DNA of 64,000 nucleotides from Bryopsis sp. KO-2023 (lineage: Eukaryota; Chlorophyta; Ulvophyceae; Bryopsidales; Bryopsidaceae), in the NCBI GenBank assembly GCA_030272585.1, contig BSYQ01000016.1, positions 868,001-932,000 of the forward strand. Direction: 5' to 3'. The number at the start of each line of letters is the position of its first letter. Within the stretch, counting starts at the first letter, position 1. The notes under the pieces are model-generated. The model did no database searches, was not told where the DNA came from, and saw only the letters and a list, made by a program, of their open reading frames with translations. Positions 47,001 through 58,200 of this stretch are shown here, one piece after another. The position numbers and the translations under genes are program-made.

Positions 47001-47961
47001 ATCAACCCCCCCAAATAAAATAAAATAAATAAATAAGAATAAACAAATAAACAAATAAAAGCTGAAAATTGAAAAAAGAAGGTAGCAATAACCCTCAACT
47101 CATGTGCGAATCGAGCTGCAAAAGATTGTGCCGCTGGGCAATATCAGCATACCAGAGGGGCTGCGTTCATCCTGCAGTTTCTCCGTAGTTTCATCTGACG
47201 CTTCGAATTTCGACGGGCATTTCACATCTGTGTAAAAATACCAAGCCCTGGATGCTCCGCTCTTGTGAACAAAAGTGGTGTTGAAAGCTTGAATTTTTTC
47301 ATCGACGTTTTCCAAGGCATTCACACATCCTCGACAGATCGGGCAATGCGGCAGCCCCTCGCGTCGATCTTTGTAATCCGATGAAAGCCGCCAGCTGGCT
47401 GGAGAAATCGCCAACGAATTTTCACCTGATATTTCCATCAATTACACCACAATCAATAAACGAACTATAAAATAGCTATATATACATATGAATATATACA
47501 AAGCTAGCTAGATATGGAGATGGTTATGATAAGATAGTTTTTTTCTGAGTCAGACATAACACATTTCCATGAATGGGCTGCACTCAGCCTTCTGCCCGTT
47601 CGTGAAATAATTTCAATTTTACGTACATATATATATGTATTTTTTCTTACGTTTTTTTTTCTTTCTATACAGATTATATACAACGTTAATGCAAACTTCG
47701 CTTTTCCTTTTTCTGGCATCCAAAAAACCCAACACAAGTTTTTGACTTAGAATGCTTACCTTCCACATCGTCCGGCTGTGTGCAGACAGAGGGTGTGGCG
47801 AGTTGGTGCGATTCCACCACACAGTGCTCGCATGTCTTACAATTGTCTAAATGGGGAAGCCGGTCGATTTTGGATGGCGATAAATCAGCAAGCAGATCAC
47901 GACTCTGATGCAACAGCCGCTCGTGGCGAGCAGCGTTGTACCACCAAGAAATACCCTTCAT
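44064..47961 (-). CDS. Atypical kinase (Fam20C or PI3/4K-like catalytic core)
   Basis: Seven exons (47961-47760, 47425-47153, 46836-46776, 46321-46123, 45653-45483, 45062-44788, 44412-44064) give 509 residues in frame. The last two thirds look like a kinase fold: a Lys strand (NPRTQAVVKMW), a helix with a candidate ion-pair Glu (YEVVQKEISMMRIAEECGLD), a VWVGPV hinge-like stretch, and the catalytic/metal motif IFDLLTSQCDRNSNNLFLDE then ITLIDNNQALG. That has the order of Fam20C (FDFLMGNMDR and LDNGRGFG) and of PI3/4-kinases, not of ordinary protein kinases. Family-like blocks follow the core: MMDYR|CHVPGGKIGKNFPP and a helical RASAMLHHGFEWTLL. Upstream are NCKTCEHC and PHCPICRGC, possibly disulfide or metal sites. 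Substrate is unknown. The start at 47961 may not be the true N-terminus, since no signal sequence is present. Confidence 0.75.
44725..44757. repeat. T17G16 bipartite homopolymer
   Basis: The longest such block in the window, inside the last intron of the kinase gene (antisense to it). Confidence 0.9.
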
Positions 47962-49159
47962 GCACAAAGATGTGGGTTTTATATTATCTTGTCATATATA
48001 TATGATTTATTCCCATGCTCAGTCCATAGGGGAAAAAAAAACCAGCCATCATGTCCAGCAAAAGAAAGAAAGAAAAAACTCCATCAAAATCCAAGGATGT
48101 TTTCTTGTGGAGGCTGGGTTTTTCGGTTTTTTTATGGCAGGAGGGGGTAGTCATGATGACTAATTGATAAAGGGCAAGATGACAACCACTGGCTCTATTA
48201 GATCATCTGACAGCAGCAGCACAATGACCATGTTTTTTTTCCATTATATATTTTTGTTTTTCAGGCTGTTTTTTTTTGCTGTTTTGTACTTGTTGATTGC
48301 TGTGGTTTTTCGAAAAAAAATGCAGCCCCATCGAGAAAAGAATGGAAGGCATCTTTTCGACTACCACTAGGGTGCAGACACTGGGGAAAAAAAAAAACCA
48401 AAAGGGCAGGAATGGTAGGGTCGATTGGAAAACCATTGATCGGCGCCATCACATCGGATCGCTCACCAAAGCCACAGCAATCAGTAAAAAGTAGCGATTG
48501 TTCAGACATCTGGCTCCAGATATTTTTCTTCCCCCCATTCTTCTCGGAACAGCCATCGAACAGGAGCGCTCTCCACTAGACCCTCTGTTTTTTGCACGAC
48601 CTCACCCCTTTATCAAGCAGAACGCTGAGGCAACGCCGCCATTTTTTTGCAGGGATTCCTACTGGGGTGGGGGTGGAATTACGCGATGAGCACGCTCGAC
48701 CCTGGTAAGAATTGCCATGGAGGCAAACCTTGGGGTTTCTATTGGATGAGGTGACACCGTCGGCTCTTTGGAGCCAAGATTGTGGAGGGAATGTTGTGTT
48801 AATTGGCATGATGCCGTGCGTCTGTTCGACACTGAGGTGTTTTGTTTGAGCTCGCAATGAGAGGTTTCTTTTGGTTTTGCCAAAACCAGTGGGGTTGGTC
48901 CCCACCCCAATCGCTGTTGGAGTTGGAGTTGGAATTGGAGCGAGAATAAAGATGACACAGACCCACCACTCCAGCTTCCAAAACAGCGTCTTTCGAACGC
49001 GCGCGTTCCGGATGCGTTTCCACTTTTCATACACAGCATTTGTTTCGTCAAGTTCAGGTGTTATGCAAAAAAGAGAGAAGATACCGGTACTTTACACATT
49101 AAAAAATATTACAAAAATGCTGTAGCGAAAACAAAATTCCCCCCCAAATAAATGGAAGA
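47962..49159. other. Region upstream of the kinase gene, possible missed 5' exon
   Basis: 1.2 kb. On the minus strand a frame at 49034-48576 carries a basic stretch followed by a hydrophobic segment (EWWVCVIFILAPIP), which could be the signal anchor of a type II membrane kinase. It has no in-frame ATG near its start, and I found no chain of splice sites that clearly joins it to 47961. A second possible exon is at about 48470-48410 (minus). Both are too weak to call. Confidence 0.3.
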
Positions 49160-52100
49160 TCATTTCTTCTTCCCACGCTTCGGCTTTTCGGCTTTGCTCG
49201 GTTTGGGCTGAGGTCCATCCTGAACCGTCTCCACCTTCAATCAACAACAGAGTCTACTTCACACACAGAAGGCTTGGGGAATGGACGCTGTGCAAAAAGA
49301 GTTCCGCAGGGAAGAAAAAAAAAACAGACTTGCGTTTCGTGGAATAGCCGCCATTTACCTTTGATCCATAAACTTCCTTGGAGCGGTTGTATTTGCTCTG
49401 CTGTTCTTTCTCCGACCATTCTTTCAAACGATTTTTCTCCTCTTTCGCCATCTTCCCTGCTCGATTCTGAAGCCAGCCAGCCATCTCCTGTGACCAAGAA
49501 ACGACAGCATTTTGTTCAGAATCCACATTATCATACCGGCGTCTTGAACACGTGGATGTGCGTCCTGAAAGATATGATATACCGAGAGCGGAGAAAATCA
49601 CCTCTAAGGTTTGAGTCTTCACTTTGGGTTCCTTCGCTGGTGCTGATTTCTTCGGGGGGGAGAGTTTTTCTCCCTTTTTGATTTTGCTTGCGATCATGGC
49701 GTTCATGGCAGCGTCGGCCACCGTTTTCCCCTTTCTCTTTTTCTTCTTGAGCTTTTTGCTGGCGATGACAGCATCCATCAGGTCACCGACCTTAGCTGCA
49801 TTCCCGCGGGGCTTTTCCTTTTTGGCCTGTACGCAACATTTTTCATCCTCAGGGTCGTTTTGTGAGAACTCGAAAGTAAAAGGCAAACTTGCACCTTGAC
49901 ATTTTTTTACCTTTTTTGCCTTCTTTTTGGATTTGACAATTGCGGTTGCAACTTTGGCGGCGCTGAGTAAAGATGTTACTGAAGCGGCTGAGGCGCCCTT
50001 GGAAGGAGCGATTTCGAGGGTGTGTTGTCCGGTGGGACCGCAAAGCTTTCCATATTTTTCGATGATATCTTCTAGTGCCATCGAATCAATGGCGGTTTTG
50101 AAAGTCTCTAGTTCCACCTCGTACTCGTTGATCTCAAATTCCACCACGGCGACCATTTCCTGACGCTTCCCTTGTCCATCTGGAGGGAGGAGGCAGTGAG
50201 CATACAATGCTTGTCAAGCTTCCTCTTTGAATAAAATATCAAATTCTTGAAAGAGGGTGCAGAGGTCACAAAATCCGACGCAACAAATCTGTTGAGTTCA
50301 TTGGTTGCAACTTTAGAGTGCTTTTTTCCCAGCATATACATCTGCGCATTTATTTCCCTAGATTTCGTACCCTCGACTTCTCTCTCCTCCACTCGATAAG
50401 CTATTCGTTCCGAAACCTCCTCTTCTTCCTCTTCCTCGAGCTCCTCCACCTCTTCGATATCATCATCTTCTTCCAACCGGTGCTGCACTGTGCCATATTT
50501 CTCGACTATGTCTCCGACGTGCATTGTCTGGATCGCAAACTCCCATATTCCCAGCTCAATCTCATATACCACCTCTTCGAACTCGATTATGACCTTCTTT
50601 CGTCGTCTTCTGCTCTTCTTCTTCTTCTTTTTGGCGCTCGAACTCAAATTATCGTTTTCATCGAGTATCGTCTCCTCCACCACGAAAGCGACTCTCTCTC
50701 CTGAAGGCGTTTCAACTACCCCAAAACAAATAGAAATCAAATCCCTGGACGGAGAAAATCTCGAAGTAGCCTCTGTCTTCCTGGGTTTCTTTCCACTGTT
50801 TTGCAGAAAATCTCTGGATGAAAAATAGCGTTGCATAACGCAGCTTGGGTCCTCAGCAAGAGATAACTCAGCATTTCAAGAAAAAAACTATTCTCACCTT
50901 GACATTCCTGTAGTTGAACACTGAGGCTTCCTTCCTCCTCCTGTCCGTCTGTCCCACTGAGAAAGGTCCTCGCATGACCAAACTGGAGCACAATATTGTG
51001 GATCGATCGCTTGGGAGCCAGCCGCTTGAAAACTTTCAAATCGACTTCGAAAAGAGCACCTTCAAATCCCACCAGCGCCACTTGCCTTTCCTCACCACCA
51101 CCCAATCCCCCAGTGGTCTTTTCTGCCAAAAACGTGATTTCCTCCCCGGAAACTCCTTTCACAGTTTGTGACTCAAGCACTGGTTCGACGTCTTCCTCCT
51201 CCTCCCCCCCCTGAATATCTCCCCCTTCTTCCTGTGAGTGGTCGCTCCTTCGGAGGGTGGCGATGCCGAATTGCCTTGCAATATCGTCAATTTCCATAGT
51301 CGCCAACCTCTCCTCCAGCACGTCAAGTTGCACTTCATACTCCACTCCCAAAACATTCACAAACGCCAGCCGTCTTCTCCGCATTCTTTTTATTTTTCCA
51401 GTTTCCTGCGATGCCTCCTCAAACACCCTTTCCTTAACGATCACATCGATGTCACGGCCGGACGGCGATGTGAGAGTTTTTTCGCCTATGTCAACCTCCC
51501 TCGTCGTGTTGAGCGTCAAATCTCTGGGGTTCTTCTGCGATTTGGCCCGCACAGTTCCATGCTTCAATGCTATTTCCTCAAGGGGCATGTGAGAAACAAG
51601 GGTTTCGAATTTCTCCAGCTCCAATTCGTAGTCATCTTTCCCTATACTGATCACCGCTTTCTCCACCCGATTCGCCCCATCCTCGTCCAAGCACTCCTCC
51701 ACAAGGTACAGAACTTCTTCCGCGAAAGCCTCCTCCAAAGCATCGTGGTGTGGGGAATTATCTTGCACAAGCTTTCCATACTCCTCGATTAGGAAGAGCA
51801 CTGGTTGCTGCCTGATCAAGCTTTCGAAGGTTCCCAGTTCTATTTCGTATTGCTTCCCATTGAAGGGAACGATGGCAACTTGCCGCCGCCGAATCCTACC
51901 TTTCAGACCATCTCCATCAGGGGCCTCTGGTCCAGATTCCGCAATGACATAGGCCACCTTTTCCCCTGCCTCGTTGGCAACGACACGCTTTTCCAGTGGC
52001 GGGGTCGACATTGGAGAATTGGCCGTGCCATCGACACTGGGAACTATGCTGTGGGGGTTTGAAGTTCCATATTTCTCCAAAACTTCAGAAAGCCCCATCT

Positions 52101-55047
52101 GCAGCCCATATTTCTCGAAAGTAGACAGATCTACGTAGCAATGCACATTGTCATGCAAGACAATGGCGACATCGCAGGACGCCCCTCCGAAATCTCCAGG
52201 AATTAGGGTCTTCGTCACATTGTAACAAATATTCCGGCCATCTCCACACATCATCCATCTAACTTCTTGCTCAGGATTGGGAACGAACATTCCGTGCTCA
52301 GACATAATTGCCTCCATCGCCAATTGTGTGGGGTCTCGATATTGCCCCATAATGTCAAGCAGAACGTAGCACATTTTGTCACCGTGCCTCACAACAGCCA
52401 TCTCTCGTTCCCCGGATGGCCCAGCCAGAGAAACAGTTGTGAATACCGTTTTTCTGTCGACACCCCCTTCATCTTGAACAAGCAGCCCCTTGGAAGAGAG
52501 GTTGACGTGCTCAGACAAGATCTCAGAGATGGAATGCTCCGAACGCCCATCGTGTGCTTGTATTGTCTGTTTTGAGACAATCTCAGCCGCCTGATCGTGC
52601 ATGGTAGGATCCACCGGACCGCGGGAGTATGTCGCCACCAGTTCTGCTATTGTCATGCTCCCAACCGCGTTTTCAAACCTCTCCAAATCAAAGCCATACC
52701 TTTGGCCACCATATTCCACGATCGCAACATATTTCCCGCTCTTGTCATTGCCAGTTTCTTGAGTGACCAGATACTTCAATCTATGGCCAGCCACATCTTC
52801 GATATATCGAACCTCAACAGGTGAAGCCCCAGAGGGGACTTCTGGCAACGTGTCCCTCAGAACCTCTCCATGCTTTTTGATTATCTGGGATAGGGATTCG
52901 CCACAAATCAAATCCTCGAACGTATCCTGATCAACCAAGTAGTTTTGGCCCTGATGCTTGACGACGGCTTTCCTCTGTATGGGGCCATCTGTTTTCCCAT
53001 TTTCTGGTATCTCCACGAGAGTATAATCAACTTTACCGTCGGAGAAGCTCCAAACAACTCGCAGGCCAATTATGATTATTTTTGTGATCTGCCCTTGAGT
53101 CAATGGCAGTCCTTCCGAAGCCAAGTAACCATGCTTCGCAAGCAGAATGCCCAACGGCATCTCAGCAGCAAAACGTTTAAGAGAATCGAAGTCCACATAG
53201 TAATCTTCGCCCCCGTGGTTTACAATGGCCATTTCTTCGACTTTGCCATCTCCTGCTATTGCTTCCAGGATGCCATAGTCGACATCCTCCCCATTCACGT
53301 CCTTTATATCTCCGTGGCCTCGATCATCGCGGTCTTCGATGAAGTCGAAGAACGCGCTGCCCGCCAAGTGTCCGTGCTCCTCGATGATTTTCGACAGCGG
53401 GATGCTTCCATCCAAAGATTCGAGCAGATCAACGTCGACACAGTAGTCTTTGCCATCGTGCTTGATTGTCGCGATACGATGCGGAAGACCCTCCTTCTCG
53501 ACGTGAAATATTGTCGCGTTGATGCTGGCCCCATCTGGTCTTATTATCACTCCTCCCTCGACTTTCCTCCTCAGCGTGAAACGTGTGGGATCCGCCCCTC
53601 CAACCGCGAGCTTTCCATATTGCTCGACCAATTCGGCAATAGGCAGTGGAGACCCCATGTTTGCAATATCAGCGAGCTGAATATCGTGCTCTTGACCTTC
53701 AAACTCTACCCTCACGATATCCTCAACGTCCCCACTCTCCCCCTCTACTCTTCTTACTTCATATTTGATCTCTTCCCCGAGTACAGCTTCTATCAATTTT
53801 GTTTCCTCTGGTTCTCCCACCGCCAAGCTTGAAGAAGGTATTTCCTTTCCATACATCTCAACGATGTTCTCGACAGAGGAATAGCCCGCCAGATCTTCAA
53901 AAGCCCCCAGCTCCACCTCATACTGTTTTCCAGCGTGCTCAAGAACAGCTATCTGACGCTCTTCCCCTGTGGAAGATACGACAGTTGCTGCGGAGTAGTG
54001 GATAGGCACACCGCTGTCGTTCACAAGAGTGCGGACTTCAGTAACTTCGTATGTTCCGGCCGATTCTTCATCGTTTTGAGTGGCGAGCTGCTCAGCGAAG
54101 CAGGAAATCATTGAAACGAGACTGGCAGGTGGCCCCTCGCCCTCTGCATCAGCCAATGTGGTCAATGCATGTTCTAAGCTCTTGGCCCCCTCCTGCACAT
54201 TTGACTCCGAAATTTCTGTCAGCACTGTGGACACTTTTGAGAGCTTGTCGCCAATGAACGATATTCTTCCCTCGTCCAGTGTTGGATCTGTTTCCCCAAT
54301 CTCTTCAGCGTCTTCGATCTCCAAAATCGCTTCCGCCATCAGACTCATAGCTGTTCTCAATTTTTCCTGTGGGAAAGAGAAAAATTTAGATTTCGGAAGA
54401 AAAAAAACACACGAAGCTGTGGACACCAACCGGTCATATCTCGCATTGTTACGAGAATATGTTCAGAGGAGTTCAGATACCTGATTTTTTGCTGTGTCCA
54501 CCTGAGCTGCACCGCTTTCTCTCGGTGAACTGATTGAAAGATCGCCCTTCATCCCACGATCTGCTCTGCTTTCTTCCTCGTGAAACTCACCCAGCCCAGG
54601 CAAAGGAAGGTCATCGATCTTGATAGATTTTTCCTGTCTTTCGACGAGCGGGACCTCCCCTGTGACAAGTTTATCAGGCACATCTTCCCATAGTTCATGC
54701 GCTTCGTGTAGCTGTTTGATATCAGCAGCTTGTGCGCCCGATTCTTGTAGCTGGTGGAAAGATGAAGTCCCTTGACCTTTGACGGTTTCGCGTTCAACTT
54801 GAGATCCCAGTTCGAATATGGGGCTGCATTCGAACTTGACAGACTTGGATGTTTGAATAGGCTCGTCTGCAAAGGCGATCCGCCTGTCGCTTATATCTTC
54901 AATCTCTGTGATTTCATGTTGAATCTCTTCTTGATGATATGGTGCGCCAGTGAGCAACGCTTCCTGATCTACAATGCTCTTGGCTGTTGGAATTCTCCCT
55001 GGGAGCTGCAGGTTTCCTGTCCTTGGTGAGTCGTCATCGTACAACAT
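49160..55047 (-). CDS. Protein of 14 repeated modules, unrecognised family
   Basis: Seven exons (55047-54481, 54366-50898, 50715-50371, 50179-49911, 49826-49602, 49487-49359, 49234-49160) close in frame to 1,692 residues. Residues 1-189 are acidic and polar. The 3.5 kb second exon starts with helical sequence, then carries 12 copies of a module whose core reads roughly (K/R)xAIVxHxGKxYxVDL, then FExL, then PLxxIIExYGxL. Exons 3 and 4 each add one more copy. Spacing is about 75-110 residues, with a strand-rich segment (GExVxYxVxE) before each core. The last four exons encode a lysine-rich tail (SKKLKKKKRKGK; GWLQNRAGKMAKEEKNRLKE; end KPKRGKKK). No signal peptide or membrane span is seen, so it is probably intracellular. 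I recognise no known domain; function is open. ATG 55047 directly follows an acceptor-like CAG, so an upstream non-coding exon is possible. Confidence 0.85.
50045..53965 (-). repeat. Fourteen protein-level modules in the large minus-strand gene
   Basis: Approximate genomic positions of the cores, N- to C-terminal: 53.96-53.85, 53.72-53.61, 53.48-53.37, 53.23-53.13, 52.98-52.87, 52.73-52.62, 52.40-52.29, 52.17-52.07, 51.89-51.78, 51.66-51.55, 51.38-51.27, 51.10-50.98, 50.61-50.49 and 50.16-50.05 kb. A degenerate half copy lies near 52.57-52.49 kb. Conservation is at protein level only; nucleotides have diverged, so the array is old. The last two copies are on separate exons, which may mark a different time of duplication. 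Confidence 0.8.
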
Positions 55048-55294
55048 CTGGTGAACAGGAATCAATGAGAACCAGCCACTTCATTTCGGAAACTCGTCAA
55101 AACAACGAAACAAAAATGTCACCCTACATCTGACGGGGCGGCTGTCGGCGGAAGGAGGAGCTCTGATTTTTGACGATTCAATGACGTAGGCTGTCTCGTC
55201 GATTTTTCGCGATATTTATTCCTGGCAAGCACGAAGAGAAAGGGGGTGAGCCTAAGCCGTCATGTGGTCAATGATGCTCCACACCAGTAGAGCC

Positions 55295-58200
55295 TCAAGA
55301 AGAATTATCTGTGTATGGATGGTACCTTATCAGTTTTGCGGCTTCATCTGCGCGACGCTTCTTATATTTGTCTCTGCTCTTCCTTCTCTGCTTTCGTCCG
55401 CCATGCAGATAGTCTCGGCACAGCTCATCCAGGAACTCCCAGAACTTGGCCGAATCGACCTGAGCAACCCAAACTCCGTGAGCTCTTATTCAGTATCTCC
55501 ATCGTGAAACAGGCTGATTCAGCGAAATAGAGTTTTTGGAACAATAATCAACCTGGTCTAAGTGGAAGGCCATGTAGGAGAGCGTCTGCTTCTTGCATGA
55601 CAGTGTGAGCATACTGCTTCCACGGTTGTCGAATGAGTTTCTATTCTTTGACTGGCGGATGTGCTCTCCATACAGATACCACATTGTGTCGATCATTTCT
55701 CGCAAAAGCAACCTGCACAACATTCGATCATTATTTCAGAGAAAAGTATGCTGAGCGCTTACTAGCTTCAGAAAACTCTCTCGCACTTCCAAGAATAAAA
55801 CAGCCGTTTCACAGATTTTACCTGTCCTCCTCAGGAGTCGCTATGTTCTTCACCGAGGATAGCAAGGATTCCGCAGTATCCTTTCTAAACAACGTGTGGC
55901 ATCTGTATGTCATAACCAAGTGGCGCCTTTCTGACATAAGGGATCTCTTTATCTTCACCCTTCGTAGCTTGTAGACCAAGTTCGGCAATCCTCCGATGGC
56001 CAACCTCATGATCTTGTACTTCTCACGGATACCCTTCGATCCGCTTTGACGGGCACTATCAATTGACAAGTAAAGAGAGATTTTCCTTACTATCCAGGAA
56101 ATGCTATTATCTATTGAACAAGGTAATCACTGAATTGTTGTTTGATTGTTTGTTCGATACATGAGGGTAGTGAACAATGTAGAATGGTGTTACGTAATCG
56201 CTCCCTAAATACTTGGCTTGCCAGAACTGCTGCCTCCCTTTTCTAAAGTGAGCTGAAGCACATTCGATTTCCCCAAAAAAGATGAAAAAGCATGAAAAGG
56301 TACTTCAGACTCGTACCTCCACGAGATTCCAGCCCACCATCGCTTGACAGTTTCACCGTGCTCGGGTAAAGCATCAGCCAGAACGAAGGCGATTGCGACC
56401 ACTTCGCTGATTATTGTTATTGCACATGTGATTATTCCAATGACACCCTGCACAGGAGTGCCACCCAATGTTGTGTCAGGAAGACAGAGCTTGAAATGCT
56501 GGACTGTTTCTCAACTTGAAGGCGTTGCTTACCGCTGCATTGCTCAAAACTTGGCTGTGCATAAGGAATCCTCCCAAAGCAACCAAAAAGTTCGTTGTAT
56601 CGCACCACCACGACATCAGATCTAGATGGGGTCGGCGATAAGGAGCGCACGCCGCACACGTGAATCTGCCGCAACAAGTCTAGGAATTCAGAGAATGCAG
56701 TATCGCACTTCAAAAGCCAACAAAAATTTCATGAAAGATTCCTTCTCTCTATCATTAAAAGACATCGTTAATACAACGACGCACAAGCTTACCGATAAAC
56801 CAGCATGACGAATAGGAACGCAGAATACCGCAGAACCTCATTTGGAAAGAGCAACGTCAACACCAGCAGGAGCTTCCGAAAGGTGTTGACGAGCTCCCAC
56901 CAGAAGTACGCCCCAGAATAGCTGATGTATAAGAACCTGCCAAGAGTGGTATGTACCCCAGAGAGAAAATGAGCAGCACCGTCTGTTTAAAACAACCAAG
57001 ACTCTACGTTGGATGCTGCACGATATACCCACCGAAACACTCTCCAAAACCGGTCTCCAATGGCATCCTTCAGATCAGACATCTTCGCAGAGCTGATGGC
57101 CTGTGCATTAAAAATACAACTTGTAAAAGAGTGTCAATTTGGGCGTTTTTTGAGGCTGCAAACCAGGATATTTGCGACAGAACTGGACCCACCCTTTCCA
57201 CAGCCCAGATTTTTGGACGGGGTCCGTTGGGTCGATATCGATAGAAGATAACCGCGAGAAACAACAGTATGCCCAACGGAAAGAGGATAGCTCCCACAAT
57301 CGCCACGGGAAAGAGCCTGGTCCATAGGTAGTCCCCAGAAAATACAAAGCAGGGATGGCGTGGTTCCCTGTGAAATCAGAATTCTCACGATCTCTACAGT
57401 ATCCAGGATGTCCAACGTATACAATTTAAAGAAACCTCCATGGATGATTCAAAATTGGCAGTTTTTGACAGTCTAAGAAGTGCAGGTATCCCCAGTTGTT
57501 GATGCATCGTTACCCCACACCTTGATAGGAACCAAGTACCATCTCCGCCACAGTCGACCCCCAGCTTTCGACAATCGAAAAGTGAAATAATCAACTCCAC
57601 GAAAAAGATGTATGTGAATATCATGAAGAGTACAATCGTGGCCGCCACCATGCTCCACAGAGGGAACACCTCCGCCTCTATGATTTGAGCACACCCGTAG
57701 CTCGTTTCATACGAGGTGACTGTTATCGTGGTCATTGGCTCTTCGTCTTCGATTTCATATCCCAGCCTTGACTTCTGTAGCTGGGTTGCCACCTTTGCTT
57801 TCATCATCTGGTACACCATATTTGTGAGGAGGAAAATTGGCACCACTCCATTGCAACGCTGAGTGAGAGAGCGCACACGATACCTTTTTTTGAAGCTCGG
57901 GGTTTTCTCCGACGCCGATCCGCTCAGAATGCTCCCTGAGGTCTGCATCGCTCAAGTATGAAGACAGAGTGAGTGATGGAAGTATCGAATGTTTCTTTTC
58001 CCTGGCCTTCCCTGAATCGACATATGTTCTCGATGTCTTTTGGTCGACTTGTGTCCGCATTGGTCGCGACTCTTCGTCGGAGGATTCGTAGGGTGTCATG
58101 CCAACATCCTGGATATCTCGACTGCGAGACCGCTTTTTCCATAAATAAAGGACCTGCGCGACAGCGCTTTCAGCAAACTACACAATTTGGAAGGAAACAC

